DNA of 64,000 nucleotides from contig NTJI01000004.1 of NCBI GenBank assembly GCA_002307375.1, positions 186,001 through 250,000 on the forward strand, given 5' to 3'. Position numbers and translations under genes: made by a program. Each line of letters starts with the position of its first letter. Positions within the stretch are counted from its first letter, which is position 1. Positions 19,758 through 29,591 of this stretch are shown here, piece after piece. Under the pieces are notes generated by a model, which ran no database searches, was not told the DNA's origin, and saw nothing but the letters and a program-made list of their open reading frames with translations. This stretch comes from Lysobacteraceae bacterium NML93-0399. Lineage in GTDB: Bacteria > Pseudomonadota > Gammaproteobacteria > Xanthomonadales > Xanthomonadaceae.

Positions 19758-20947
19758 ATGGCTGCTCCTGCCCCCGCCTCCACTCCGATCCCCGCGACAG
19801 GCGTTGCGCCGCAGGGCTTCGCGATCCGCGTCGTCGGCGCAGCGGCGTTCGCGCATCTGCTCAACGACCTGATCCAGGCCATGCTTCCGGCGATCTTCCC
19901 GATACTCAAGGCCGATTTCGACCTGAGCTTCGGACAGATCGGCCTGATCGCACTCGTCTACCAGGTCACCGCTTCTCTCCTGCAACCCTGGATCGGGCTG
20001 TACACCGACCGCCATCCCATGCCCTGGCTGCTGCCGGCGGGCATGGCGGTCACCTTCGCGGGCATCGCCACGCTGGCGCTGTCGCACAGCTATCCGATGC
20101 TGCTGGTGTCGGCGGCGATCGTCGGTGTCGGCTCGGCGACGTTCCACCCCGAAGCCTCGCGCGTGGCGCGCATGGGCTCTGGCGGTCGCTTCGGCACGGC
20201 GCAATCGACGTTCCAGGTCGGCGGCAACACCGGTTCGGCGATCGGGCCACTGCTGGCAGCGGCGATCGTGATTCCGCACGGTCAGCCCGCGATCGCGTGG
20301 TTCCTCATCGCGGCGGCACTGGCGATCTTCGTACTGCTGCGGCTGACCCGCTGGTCGGTCCGTCACGGGCAGGCCCGGCTCGCAGGCCTGGCGAGCTGTC
20401 GCGGCACAGGCCTGTCGAAAGCGAAGGTGGTGCAGGCGATTTCGTCTACATCGCCTCGTTCACCAACTACTTCATCTTCTACCTGATCCAGCGCTTCGGC
20501 ATCAGCGTGCAGCAGAGCCAGGTGCACCTGTTCGCGTTCCTCGGCGCAATCGCCCTGGGCACGTTCGTGGGCGGCCCGGTCGGCGATCGCATCGGCCGCA
20601 AGGCGGTCATCTGGATATCGTTCCTCGGCGTCGCGCCCTTCGCGCTCGCCCTGCCCCATGTCGGCCTCGTCGCGACGACCGTGCTGTCGATCCTGATCGG
20701 TCTGGTGATGTCGTCGGCATTCGCGGCGCTCGTGGTCTACGCGCAGGAAGCGGTGCCCGGCCGCGTGGGCCTGGTGTCTGGCGTCATGTTCGGGCTGATG
20801 TTCGGCATCGGCGGACTCGGGGCGGCGGCATTGGGCCAACTCGCCGACGCGCGCGGCATCGTGTGGGTCTACCAGGTCACGGCCTGCCTGCCGCTGCTCG
20901 GCCTGGCCACCGCCCTGCTCCCGCGGACGGGTCCGGGAAGCGTCTGA
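19758..20947 (+). pseudogene. fsr: Fsr-type MFS transporter, internally deleted/frameshifted
   Basis: Both halves are clear Fsr (fosmidomycin-resistance-like) MFS sequence. The first frame has HLLNDLIQAMLPAIFPILK and the family's SATFHPEASRVARMGSGGR. The second frame resumes at VYIASFTNYFIFYLIQRF and ends normally (LLPRTGPGSV). Between 20405 and 20440 the frame changes, and roughly a dozen family residues of a membrane helix seem to be missing. This is therefore a deletion rather than a single-base slip. Neither half should work as a transporter. A sequencing or assembly error is the alternative. Confidence 0.75.
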
Positions 20948-20991
20948 CGACGCGCTCGCCGCACCCGCATCGCGCCGCTGCGGCCAGAGCG

Positions 20992-23900
20992 TCAGTGGAA
21001 ATCGCGCGACGGCAGCTGCATGCCGCCGAGCAGGCCGCTGAGATCTTCCAGATCGCCGGCGATCAGATGCGCCACGCCATCGACGCGCTCCCAGCGGCCG
21101 CGTACCGCCATCAGCCGGGATTCCAGCAGGGCGCGGCGGCGACGCAGCGCCAGATGCGGCCAGACGATGACGTTGATCATCCCGGTCTCGTCTTCGAGTG
21201 TGACGAAGATCGTGCCCTTGGCCGTCGCGGGACGCTGCCGCTGCGTGACCAGACCTGCGACATGCACGCCGCTGCCGTGGCGGCGCTGCTGCAGTTCGCG
21301 CAGGCCGATGATCCGACGCTTCGCCATCTGCGGGCGCAGCAGCGACATCGGATGCGGCCCCAGGGTCAGGCCGGTGCTGCGGTAGTCGGACAGGATTTCC
21401 TCACCTGCCCGCGGCATCGGCAGTTCGATGGCGTCCTCGTCCGGACTGCCCGGCAACAGCGGCCGCTGCCGCTCGATACCGGCCATCGCCCAGCGCGCCG
21501 CGTTGCGGTGCCCGGCCAGCGATGCCAGCGCGCCGGACTCGGCGAGCACGCTGCGCGCCTTCTCGTCGAGGCCGGCGCGCAGGCACAGGTCCTGGATGCT
21601 GGCGAAGGGTCGTTGCACGCGTGCGGCGACGATCGCATCGGCGCAGTCCTTCGACAGTCCGGCGATCAGGCGCAGGCCCAGGCGGATGTCGGGCTGCGTG
21701 CCCGGATTCTGGTCGCCGCGCCACGTATCTCCACCGACCAACGTGCAATCCACATCGCTGTGCATCACATCGACCGGCAGCACGGTCACCGCATCGCGAT
21801 GCCGGCTGCCGCGGCGCGCGTCCTGCACGATCTGGCTCGGCGAATAGAACCCCATCGGCTGTGCGTTGAGCAGGCCACAGGCGAACGCGGCGGGCTCGTG
21901 GCGTTTGAGCCAGCAACTGGCGTAGACGAGTTTCGCGAACGAGGCGGCGTGGCTCTGCGGAAAACCGTAGGAACCGAAGCCCTTGATCTGTTCGAAGATC
22001 TGGTCGATGAATTCCGAGGCGTAGCCCTTGTCCTCCATCAGCTTGCGGATACGCAACCGATGCGGCTCCATGTCGCCGCCGCGACGCCAGGCGGCCATCG
22101 AACGACGCAGACCATCGGCCTCGTCGGCGTCATATCCGGCATGCATCACCAGTTCCATGACCTGCTCCTGGAACAGCGGCACCCCGAGCGTCGGGCCCAG
22201 GATCTCGCGCACGCCTTCCGACGGATACGTCACCTCCTCGTAGCCCTGCCGGCGCCGCAGATAGGGATGCACCATGTCGCCCTGGATCGGGCCCGGTCGC
22301 ACGATGGCGACCTCGACCACGAGGTCGTAGAACTCTTCGGGCTTGAGCCGCGGCAGCATCGCCATCTGCGCGCGCGATTCGATCTGGAACACGCCGACGG
22401 TGTCGGCGATCTGGATCATCTCGTAGGTCTTCGCGTCCTCTCGCGGCAAGGTCGCGATCTCGAACGCCCGGCCACGACTCCCGCGCACCAGATCGAGCGT
22501 CTTGCGGATGCAGGTCAGCATGCCCAGCGCGAGGCAGTCGACCTTCAGCAGCTTCATTGATTCCAGATCGTCCTTGTCCCATTGGATGATCGTGCGGTCG
22601 TCCATCGCCGCATTCTCGATCGGCACCAGATGCGACAGCGGCTCGTTGGAGATCACGAAGCCACCGACGTGCTGCGACAGATGCCGCGGATGGTCGCGCA
22701 GCATCTCGGTGATGATCAGGATCTTGCCGATCAGCGGATTGTCCAGATCGAATCCGGCTTCGGTGATGCGCTGCTCCATCGGCGTCGCACCGTTGCCCCA
22801 GCCGTAGCAGTTGGCCAGCAGTGCGATCTGGTCCGGCGGCAGACCGAAGGCCTTGGCGACATCGCGAACCGCGCTCTTGCCGCGATAGGCGATGACGGTC
22901 GCGGCCAGCGCGGCGCGTTCGCGGCCGTACTTGGCGTAGACGTACTGGATGACTTCCTCGCGGCGTTCATGCTCGAAGTCGACGTCGATGTCCGGCGGTT
23001 CGTTGCGGTTCTCCGACAGGAAACGCGCCATCAGCAGACGGGTGTCGTCGGGATTCACCGCGGTGATGCCGAGCGCGTAGCAGACCGCGGAATTGGCCGA
23101 GGAACCGCGTCCCTGGCACAGGATGCCTTTGTCCCGTGCGAAGCGGACGATGTCGGCGACGGTCAGGAAGAAGGCCTCGTAGCCCAGCTTTGCGATCAGC
23201 GCGAGCTCGGTCTCGATCAGTTCACGCACTTTCGACTGCGGGCCATCGGGCCAGCGCACCAGAATTCCTTCTTCGGTCAGATGGCGCAGCCAGGTGGTCG
23301 GCGTATGCCCCTCGGGTACCAGTTCGACCGGATAGTCGTAACGCAGCTCGCCCATGTCGAACGTGCAGCGTGCCGCGAGATCGACCGCCGCCTGCAGCAA
23401 TGCCTGCCCGTAGATGTTGCCGAGCGCCGTACGCGTACGCAGATGCCGTTCGCCATTGCGGAACAGGTGTTCGCCGCAGTCGGCGATCGGGGTGACGTGG
23501 CGGATCGCGGTCAGCGTGTCCTGCAGGATGCGTTCGCGCCGCGTCGCCATGTGCACGTCGCCGCTGGCGAGCGCGGGTATATCCAGCGTGCGCGACAGCG
23601 CAAGCAGCTCCGACAGGCGCTTGGCATCGTCGCATTCGCGATGCAGCTCGACGGCCAGATGTGTGCGGTCGCCGAAGACGCGCCGCAGCCACGTGCCCTC
23701 CCCCGTCTCAGGCGCCGCACCCGGCAACCAGAGTGCGAACACACCCGGCGTCCTGCCGTGGAACTCGGCTTCGACATCCGCGCGCGAGAGCCGGTAGCGC
23801 CCTTTGGTGCCGGCACGCCGTCCGCGAGTGATCAGCGCGCAGAGTTGCGTATAACCGGCGCGGTTCTCGACCAGCAGCACGAAGCGGGTGTCGTCGAGCA

Positions 23901-24240
23901 GACGGAACTCGCTGCCCACGATCAGCTTCAGGCCGGTGCCCTTGCTGGCGTCGTAGCCGCGCACGATGCCGGCGAGCGAGCATTCGTCGGTGATCGCCAG
24001 CGCGCTGTAGCCGCACTGCACGGCGCGCGCGAACAACTGTTCGGCGCTGGATGCCCCGCGCAGGAAGGAGAAATCCGACAAACAGTGCAGTTCGGCATAG
24101 GCCGGCAGATCGTCGGGCGCATCGTGGGAGACGTCGTCGTTGGCCGCGGCGCGCAGACGCTCGGCCACGCGCAGCGCACGCGGCACATGTGCGCCGGGCG
24201 TGTCGCGGTCGACGCCGTCGATCGCATCGTCCCAGCTCAT
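20992..24240 (-). CDS. dnaE2: Error-prone DNA polymerase DnaE2
   Basis: A 1082-aa C-family polymerase that carries out translesion synthesis with ImuA and ImuB. The N-terminal PHP domain starts [22 protein letters not shown]. The catalytic Asp residues are in [12 protein letters not shown], and the C-terminal OB fold ends near [16 protein letters not shown]. The ATG at 24240 (MSWDDAIDG) is preferred because it overlaps the imuB stop (ATGA). The longer frame is ImuB shadow. It is the last gene of the lexA2-imuA-imuB-dnaE2 unit and so is under SOS-type control. Confidence 0.95.
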   Translation of the reverse strand: MSWDDAIDGVDRDTPGAHVPRALRVAERLRAAANDDVSHDAPDDLPAYAELHCLSDFSFLRGASSAEQLFARAVQCGYSALAITDECSLAGIVRGYDASKGTGLKLIVGSEFRLLDDTRFVLLVENRAGYTQLCALITRGRRAGTKGRYRLSRADVEAEFHGRTPGVFALWLPGAAPETGEGTWLRRVFGDRTHLAVELHRECDDAKRLSELLALSRTLDIPALASGDVHMATRRERILQDTLTAIRHVTPIADCGEHLFRNGERHLRTRTALGNIYGQALLQAAVDLAARCTFDMGELRYDYPVELVPEGHTPTTWLRHLTEEGILVRWPDGPQSKVRELIETELALIAKLGYEAFFLTVADIVRFARDKGILCQGRGSSANSAVCYALGITAVNPDDTRLLMARFLSENRNEPPDIDVDFEHERREEVIQYVYAKYGRERAALAATVIAYRGKSAVRDVAKAFGLPPDQIALLANCYGWGNGATPMEQRITEAGFDLDNPLIGKILIITEMLRDHPRHLSQHVGGFVISNEPLSHLVPIENAAMDDRTIIQWDKDDLESMKLLKVDCLALGMLTCIRKTLDLVRGSRGRAFEIATLPREDAKTYEMIQIADTVGVFQIESRAQMAMLPRLKPEEFYDLVVEVAIVRPGPIQGDMVHPYLRRRQGYEEVTYPSEGVREILGPTLGVPLFQEQVMELVMHAGYDADEADGLRRSMAAWRRGGDMEPHRLRIRKLMEDKGYASEFIDQIFEQIKGFGSYGFPQSHAASFAKLVYASCWLKRHEPAAFACGLLNAQPMGFYSPSQIVQDARRGSRHRDAVTVLPVDVMHSDVDCTLVGGDTWRGDQNPGTQPDIRLGLRLIAGLSKDCADAIVAARVQRPFASIQDLCLRAGLDEKARSVLAESGALASLAGHRNAARWAMAGIERQRPLLPGSPDEDAIELPMPRAGEEILSDYRSTGLTLGPHPMSLLRPQMAKRRIIGLRELQQRRHGSGVHVAGLVTQRQRPATAKGTIFVTLEDETGMINVIVWPHLALRRRRALLESRLMAVRGRWERVDGVAHLIAGDLEDLSGLLGGMQLPSRDFH

Positions 24241-25658
24241 GCGAACCAGCCGTGCAGCATCCAGCCTTCCAGATGCCCGGGCGGCACGAAGGCCCAGCCG
24301 CGCTGGCCGTCGCGGGTTTCGACGACGTAATAGTCGCGTCGCGCCTGGGCATCGTCCCACCAGCCGCTTTCCAGGCGCTCGGGGCCCGACAGGATGCGCA
24401 GGCCCGCCGCCGGCAGCGGCACCGGTTGCGGCAGCAGCCAGGCCGGACGCGGTGGCCGCGCAGGGGCGTCATCGATACGCTCGCCCGTGTCGCCGACCAG
24501 ACGACGCCACGCGCGTTCGGGACGCGGATCGCCGGCCGGAATCACGCGGTATACCGACCCATCACCGAGCCGGGCACGCAGGCGTTCGCGCAGATGCGGC
24601 CAGTCCAGTGCCTGCTGGGGGCGCGTGTCGAACAGGTCGCGCGCGGCCGGCACGAACGCCGGCAGCTCGTCGGCCTGCAGGCGCATGCCCACGACCGGCC
24701 GCGGGATGACCGTGCGTTCGAGCCGGTTGCGCGCCAGTTCGAACAGCATCGCCGGCGCGCGCTCGGGCGCGAGCAGACCGACCTCGACATCGGTATGGCC
24801 TGTGTCGTGTTCGAGCCGCACGACGAAGCGCTGTACCCCGCCGTCGCGCGCCGACAGATACGTGCACAGATCGCCGGTCAACCGTCGCAGCGGGAACAGC
24901 AGCGGCGGATGCGCCTCAACCTCGTAACCGAGTTCGACGCGGGCATCGAAACGGTCGGGCGGCGTGTAGCAGGCTACGGGATCGTCGGCTTCGCCGTAGA
25001 GCCGGCGCAGATGCGCCAGCACATCCGCGCCGAAGCGTCGCTGCACGCCGGCACCGGGCAAGGCGCGCAGCGCGCCCAGCGTGCGTACGCCCATGCGATG
25101 AAGCCGCTCGCCGCTGTCTTCGGGCAGCGCCGCGCGACGCACCGACACGCGGTCGAGCAAGGCATGCAGTTCGTCCTGGCCTGTCACCGACAGGCCATCG
25201 CGCAGGCCCACCAGCACCCGCGCCGCGGTCGGCGACGGTGCCAGCGCGATGCGATGACCGAAGCCCAATGCCGACAGCTCCGCGCGCAGGGTGTGTTCGA
25301 ACTGCGACCACGGGCCGAACAGCCGGAAGCTCGCCTGCACTTCCAGCACGATCGCGCGCGGCCATTGCCGGCTCACCAGCGAACTGTGGCGATAGGCCCA
25401 AGCGGCGAGAAAGGCCTGGGCGGCTTCCTCGGCCAGCGGATCGTGCGCCTGCATGCGCACATCGGCCAGCAGGGCATGTGCGGCCGACAGCCGCATGCCG
25501 GCCTTCAGGCCGTGTGCGGCGGCGGCAGCGTTGACGCTGTGCAGGCGCCGCAACTGCGCCGGCCCTTCGACCAGCGCAAAGGGCGCGTCGGTGTCCGGCT
25601 GTCGACGGAGAACGGCGTCGAGCGCCAGTTGCGGCAGGAGCAGGCAGGCCCAGAGCAT
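24237..25658 (-). CDS. imuB: ImuB, catalytically inactive Y-family polymerase
   Basis: A 473-aa Y-family polymerase relative that links DnaE2 and ImuA to the sliding clamp. The start [17 protein letters not shown] replaces the usual catalytic DMDAFF-like segment of active Y polymerases, as in known ImuB proteins. The fingers/thumb region ([21 protein letters not shown]) and little-finger region are present. The C-terminal extension ([29 protein letters not shown]) is typical. It overlaps dnaE2 and begins about 12 bases after imuA. Confidence 0.92.
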   Translation of the reverse strand: MLWACLLLPQLALDAVLRRQPDTDAPFALVEGPAQLRRLHSVNAAAAAHGLKAGMRLSAAHALLADVRMQAHDPLAEEAAQAFLAAWAYRHSSLVSRQWPRAIVLEVQASFRLFGPWSQFEHTLRAELSALGFGHRIALAPSPTAARVLVGLRDGLSVTGQDELHALLDRVSVRRAALPEDSGERLHRMGVRTLGALRALPGAGVQRRFGADVLAHLRRLYGEADDPVACYTPPDRFDARVELGYEVEAHPPLLFPLRRLTGDLCTYLSARDGGVQRFVVRLEHDTGHTDVEVGLLAPERAPAMLFELARNRLERTVIPRPVVGMRLQADELPAFVPAARDLFDTRPQQALDWPHLRERLRARLGDGSVYRVIPAGDPRPERAWRRLVGDTGERIDDAPARPPRPAWLLPQPVPLPAAGLRILSGPERLESGWWDDAQARRDYYVVETRDGQRGWAFVPPGHLEGWMLHGWFA

Positions 25659-25669
25659 GGCGGGCGCAT

Positions 25670-26287
25670 TCAGTGGGTCAGGCGCAGCGGATGTTGCGGC
25701 ACTTGGCCGCCGCGACACTTGCGCACCTGCCAGGCCCGCAGGTCCGACAGGTATTCCAGCCGCAGGGCGGCCGGCGACGGGTTGGCCGCATGACGCCGGT
25801 CACGCAGCGCGAAGGCATGGCAATCGCCACTGTCGGCGGCGACCTGCAGACGCCGCATCAGGCGGGCATCGCCGGTGTCCGGCCAGCCCAGCACCGCAGC
25901 ACAGGCCCCGCTGCGCAGGCACTGTTCGAACGCCCACAGCGCATCGGCCGGTGCGGCCTCGACGACATCCAGCGCGTCCAGCCGCACGCCTGCCGCCTGC
26001 CAGGCCGGCGCATACGGAATGCAGGGCGGTGCGACCAGCACCACGCGACCACCGGCGGCGGTGATGCGCGACAGCGCAGGAAACAGCAGCGAGATCTCGC
26101 CCACGCCGTCTGCCGGCAACAGCAGTTCGGTCAGGGCCTTGGGCGGCCAGCCGCCACCGGGCAGGGCCGCATCCAGCATGGGGTGTCCGGTCGGCTGACC
26201 GGTCTGCGCACTGCGCGTGCCGCGGCCGGCCGGCCACACCGTGCGCGCCGCCAGCAGCGCGTCCAACGAATGCAGTTCGGCCGCCAT
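25670..26287 (-). CDS. imuA: ImuA (SulA/RecA-like) mutagenesis protein
   Basis: A 205-aa RecA-fold protein of the mutasome. It shows the HPMLDAALPGGGWPPKALTELLLP and GVGEISLLFPAL region that corresponds to a degenerate ATP site, and a C-terminal basic tail (RKCRGGQVPQHPLRLTH). The ATG is next to the lexA2 stop, so translation is coupled. Family members assist DnaE2-ImuB at lesions. Confidence 0.88.
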   Translation of the reverse strand: MAAELHSLDALLAARTVWPAGRGTRSAQTGQPTGHPMLDAALPGGGWPPKALTELLLPADGVGEISLLFPALSRITAAGGRVVLVAPPCIPYAPAWQAAGVRLDALDVVEAAPADALWAFEQCLRSGACAAVLGWPDTGDARLMRRLQVAADSGDCHAFALRDRRHAANPSPAALRLEYLSDLRAWQVRKCRGGQVPQHPLRLTH

Positions 26288-26288
26288 C

Positions 26289-26888
26289 TCAACCCTGCCG
26301 GACCAGGCCGCAATACAGGCCTTCGATGGCGAAGTCGGCATCGGCGGCGATCGCGATCGGCGCATGCGCGGGGTTGCGCGGCAACAGGCGGATGCCGTCG
26401 GGTCGGTGTTCGAGGCGCTTGATGGTGATCGCATCGTCGAGCCGCGCGACCACGGTCTGCCCATCGCGTGCGTCGCGGGTGCGATGCACGCCGACCAGAT
26501 CGCCATCGAGGATGCCGTCTTCGATCATCGAGTCGCCCTCGACCCGCAGCAGGTAGTCGGGCCGCAGCGAGAACAGGCCGCGGTCGAGCCACAGCGTGCG
26601 ATCGCTGCCGATGTCGGCGCCGATCGGCACACCTGCCGCCACACGCCCCAGCACCGGCAGCGCCGCGATACGCTCGCCCTGCCCCGGCAATCGCAGACCA
26701 CGTTTGCGACCGGCCTGCAGCTCGACCAACCCGGCACCGACCAGCGCCTGCACGTGCTTCTGCGCAGCATTGCGCGAGGCGAAACCGAAGGCTTCGGCGA
26801 TCTCGGCCAGGCTCGGCGGCGCCCCCGCGGCGATGCGCTCGCGCAGGAATTCGAGGACGGCGGCACGTTGAGGCGACAGGTCGATCAT
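26289..26888 (-). CDS. lexA2: LexA2-type SOS repressor
   Basis: A 199-aa repressor with an N-terminal winged helix (SPQRAAVLEFLRERIAAGAPPSLAEIAEAFGFASRNAAQKHVQAL). The C-terminal peptidase domain shows the cleavage Ala-Gly (RVAAGVPIG), the nucleophile Ser (EGDSMIEDG) and the general-base Lys (DAITIKRLEHR). It belongs to the lexA2 type that heads mutagenesis cassettes rather than the housekeeping lexA1-recA type. The ATG at 26888 lies directly beside a perfect operator, which indicates tight autoregulation. In the usual pathway RecA filaments trigger self-cleavage after DNA damage. Confidence 0.93.
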   Translation of the reverse strand: MIDLSPQRAAVLEFLRERIAAGAPPSLAEIAEAFGFASRNAAQKHVQALVGAGLVELQAGRKRGLRLPGQGERIAALPVLGRVAAGVPIGADIGSDRTLWLDRGLFSLRPDYLLRVEGDSMIEDGILDGDLVGVHRTRDARDGQTVVARLDDAITIKRLEHRPDGIRLLPRNPAHAPIAIAADADFAIEGLYCGLVRQG

Positions 26889-26889
26889 G

Positions 26890-26907
26890 GGTGTACATTT
26901 GTACACC
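26890..26907. promoter_or_regulatory. LexA2 operator
   Basis: GGTGTACATTTGTACACC is a perfect palindrome with 8-bp arms. It matches the TGTAC-N4-GTACA pattern reported for LexA2-type repressors and ends only one base before the lexA2 ATG. There is no room for a normal Shine-Dalgarno sequence, so the mRNA may be leaderless. Confidence 0.85.
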
Positions 26908-26982
26908 TTGCCATGTCGATACGCCATCCTCTTTGCTACCGCCTTATCGATCCGGACATGAAAATCCATTGCTGCAGGGCGC

Positions 26983-27159
26983 TTATGTGCGATATCTGAT
27001 CATCCACGTGAAGTCGGCCTGGGCGTCGCATGGACGCACTCGCTCGGTTCGCGGCCTGCCATTGCCCGCCCACTCGGTTCCCTCCAGATGGTGGCCTCGA
27101 CCTGTCACGCCTAGCATCCAATCGGGTCTGTCTGGACGTCGGAGGGCAACGTAGATCAT
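26983..27159 (-). CDS. Possible 58-aa hypothetical protein
   Basis: A small frame reading MIYVALRRPDRPDWMLGVTG and ending QADFTWMIRYRT. Composition and charge look protein-like and the frame is open for longer than needed, but no ribosome-binding site or family is recognised. It lies in the gap between lexA2 and a small secreted-protein gene. It may be a chance frame. Confidence 0.3.
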   Translation of the reverse strand: MIYVALRRPDRPDWMLGVTGRGHHLEGTEWAGNGRPRTERVRPCDAQADFTWMIRYRT

Positions 27160-27213
27160 CGACGCAGTGCGTTCCCGTTTCCTGTCCGCTGGCGGCGTTC
27201 GACCTGGCAGGCG

Positions 27214-27501
27214 ATGGCGATGGTCCTGTTGGCCCTGCTGGTCGCATCCAATGCCGCCTGGCTGCATGCCAGCCGCAGCAATGCCGATGGCTCATGCGTG
27301 ACGACCGGCCCACCCCACCTGCCCGCGCCCGAACGGGTGATCTACGAATACCCGCAACCTGCCGCGGTTGCAGCGGCCACGCCCCGACAGGTGGTGTACC
27401 GCTCGACACCGTTGCAGGCCGGAGAACGCTGCGCCGGCAACCAGGTCATCCGGCGCCTGCCCAACGGCTGGGAAGGCACGGGACGTCCCTGCAATCCCTG
27501 A
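27214..27501 (+). CDS. Small secreted/anchored protein with GW/Cys motif
   Basis: A 95-aa protein. The N-terminus MAMVLLALLVASNAAWLHAS is a signal anchor or signal peptide. The middle is Pro/Tyr-rich, and the tail (CAGNQVIRRLPNGWEGTGRPC) repeats the pattern seen in the 118-aa protein at 18.9 kb. A periplasmic disulphide-stabilised hairpin is likely. No named family is known. The start is uncertain because there is no clear ribosome-binding site. Confidence 0.55.
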   Translation: MAMVLLALLVASNAAWLHASRSNADGSCVTTGPPHLPAPERVIYEYPQPAAVAAATPRQVVYRSTPLQAGERCAGNQVIRRLPNGWEGTGRPCNP

Positions 27502-27627
27502 AGCAGGCGTCCTCACCGGATCGCCAGCGCTGGGCGTACCTGGACGAACACGACGAAAGGCGGCCGGCCCGCGTCCGCTGCCTCTCGATCCAGCCTGGCA
27601 GTCAGAGCGCCCTGTTCACCGCAGGCC

Positions 27628-28041
27628 TCATTCCCGGCCGCGGTGGTTGCAGACCGCAGACACCCGCGCGTTGAGCTGGCGCAGGTCGTCGTAACGACGC
27701 TTGTTGCCGAGCTTGCGCAAGGCATCATCGCGGCTGGCGCGGGCGGCCAGACAGCGGGCGTGCTGATTGTCGCGCGGCGCGGCGCGCGTCCGGGATGCCG
27801 CCGTGGACGGCGTGCTGGAGCGCGTCGAACGACGCGGCGCCGCCGGCTTCGCGCGTGGGGGCGAAGCGGCCTGCGGCGGATCGGCGATGTCGATCTCCCA
27901 GGTCCGCAGCGTTTCGCCCTGCATGCAGGGCTGGGACTGGTAGCTGTGGCCGCCCCGACCGTCGGCGCATTTGTGCACCGATTGCGCGAAGGCCGGCCCA
28001 GCGAACACGAACATCAGCACAACAAGCAGACCGAGCCGCAT
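27628..28041 (-). CDS. DUF4124-like periplasmic protein
   Basis: A 137-aa protein with a clear signal peptide (MRLGLLVVLMFVFAGPAFAQS) followed by a short DUF4124-like domain (VHKCADGRGGHSYQSQPCMQGE, with the paired Cys). A long Arg/Ser/Ala-rich linker and a second Cys-bearing segment (HARCLAARASRDDALRKLGNKRRYDDLRQLNARVSAVC) complete it. The ATG at 28041 follows GGAGGGAA. DUF4124 proteins are common in this family, but their role is unknown. Confidence 0.7.
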   Translation of the reverse strand: MRLGLLVVLMFVFAGPAFAQSVHKCADGRGGHSYQSQPCMQGETLRTWEIDIADPPQAASPPRAKPAAPRRSTRSSTPSTAASRTRAAPRDNQHARCLAARASRDDALRKLGNKRRYDDLRQLNARVSAVCNHRGRE

Positions 28042-28165
28042 CGGCGTTCCCTCCATGGACGAGCCGAACCCGAGCTTGCGTGCGGCGATGCCATCACGCC
28101 ATCGTGCAGCTGCCATGCAGACTGCCGCAGGCGTCCGGTGCGCGGGTCAGGAAACCCGCAAGCCG

Positions 28166-29551
28166 TCAGTCGTCGCCGGCTTCGCGTGCCCTGGCGATGG
28201 CCTCGGCACGCGCCGCCCGCAGCGCGTCGAGCTTGTCCTTGAGCTTGATCTCCATGCCGCGCGCGACCGGCTCGTAATACACCCGCTCGCCCATCGCCTC
28301 GGGAAACGCGGTCTGGTCCAGCGCGATGCCGCCCTCGCTGTCGTGGTCGTACTGATAGCCGGTGCCGTAGCCGAGTTCCTTCATCAGCTTGGTCGGCGCA
28401 TTGCGGAAGTGCATCGGCACGTCCTGGGTGCCGTATTCGCGCACATCGCGCTTGGCCTGGTTGAAGGCCTTGTAGCCGGCATTGGATTTGGCGGTGCTGG
28501 CGAGATAGATCACCAGCTGCGCGAGCGCCAGTTCGCCTTCGGGACTGCCGAGCCGGTCGAAGGTCTCCCAGGCATCGATCGCCATCTGCAGCGCACGCGG
28601 ATCGGCCAGGCCCACGTCCTCGACCGCCATGCGCGTCATGCGCCGGGCGAGATAGCCGGGATCGCAGCCGCCGTCGAGCATGCGCGCCAGCCAGTACAGC
28701 GCGGCATCGGGATTGGAACTGCGCACGCATTTGTGCAGCGCCGAGATCTGGTCATAGAACTGCTCGCCGCCCTTGTCGAAGCGGCGCGTGCGATCGGCCA
28801 GCACCTGCTCGAGCGTGCCGGCGGTGACTTCCCCGCCCTCGCCCGCCAGTTCGGCGGCGATCTCCAGCAGCGTCAGCGCCCGGCGAACGTCGCCATCGGC
28901 AGCGACGGCGATCATCCGCAGCAGATCTTCGGCGATGCGCAGGCCGCGATCGCCCAGACCACGTTCGGCATCGGCCAGCGCACGGCGCAGCGTCTCGACG
29001 ATGTCGTCGGGCGAGACCGCTTCCATCACATGCACGCGGCAGCGCGAGAGCAGCGCGGAATTCAGCTCGAACGACGGGTTCTCGGTGGTCGCCCCGACGA
29101 ACACGATCGTGCCGCGTTCGATGTGCGGCAGGAACGCGTCCTGCTGGGTCTTGTTGAAGCGATGCACCTCGTCGACGAACAGCACCGTGCGGCGCCCGCC
29201 GTCGAACCGGTGCGCGGCCTCGGCCAGTACCTGGCGCACTTCGGGCAGCCCGGACAGCACCGCCGAGATCGCCTTGAACTCGGCATCGGCGTAATGCGCC
29301 AGCAGCAGCGCCAGCGTGGTCTTGCCGCAGCCCGGCGGCCCCCACAGCACCATCGAATGGATCTTGCCGGCCTCCACCGCCGTGCGCAGCGCCGTGCCCT
29401 CGGCGACCAGCCGACGCTGCCCGACCATCTCGTCGAGCCTGACGGGACGCATGCGTTCGGCCAACGGACGCATGGCGCTGCGGTCGACGGTCAGCAGGTC
29501 GCCGGTGTCGGCACGCGAAGTTGAAGTTGAAGACTTACGAGGTCCGGGCAC
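28166..29551 (-). CDS. rarA: Replication-associated recombination protein RarA
   Basis: A 461-aa AAA+ ATPase of the RarA/MgsA/WRNIP1 family, which acts at stalled replication forks. Walker A is WGPPGCGKTT, Walker B is VLFVDEVHRFNK, sensor 1 is GATTENPSFELN and the C-terminal tetramerisation domain includes YLARRMTRMAVEDVGLADPRAL. A true start nearer MRPLAERMRPVRLDEMVGQ is possible, since the first ~25 residues are Ser/Thr-rich and unusual. It belongs to the conserved ftsK-lolA-rarA neighbourhood. Confidence 0.93.
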   Translation of the reverse strand: MPGPRKSSTSTSRADTGDLLTVDRSAMRPLAERMRPVRLDEMVGQRRLVAEGTALRTAVEAGKIHSMVLWGPPGCGKTTLALLLAHYADAEFKAISAVLSGLPEVRQVLAEAAHRFDGGRRTVLFVDEVHRFNKTQQDAFLPHIERGTIVFVGATTENPSFELNSALLSRCRVHVMEAVSPDDIVETLRRALADAERGLGDRGLRIAEDLLRMIAVAADGDVRRALTLLEIAAELAGEGGEVTAGTLEQVLADRTRRFDKGGEQFYDQISALHKCVRSSNPDAALYWLARMLDGGCDPGYLARRMTRMAVEDVGLADPRALQMAIDAWETFDRLGSPEGELALAQLVIYLASTAKSNAGYKAFNQAKRDVREYGTQDVPMHFRNAPTKLMKELGYGTGYQYDHDSEGGIALDQTAFPEAMGERVYYEPVARGMEIKLKDKLDALRAARAEAIARAREAGDD

Positions 29552-29591
29552 GCGCTAACCTGTCGGCCTTGGTCTGCAAGGGAATGCGGGG

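Noticed and set aside
20863..22560. 565-aa open frame on the plus strand opposite dnaE2
   Set aside because: It mirrors a clearly conserved polymerase gene and has no recognisable domain.
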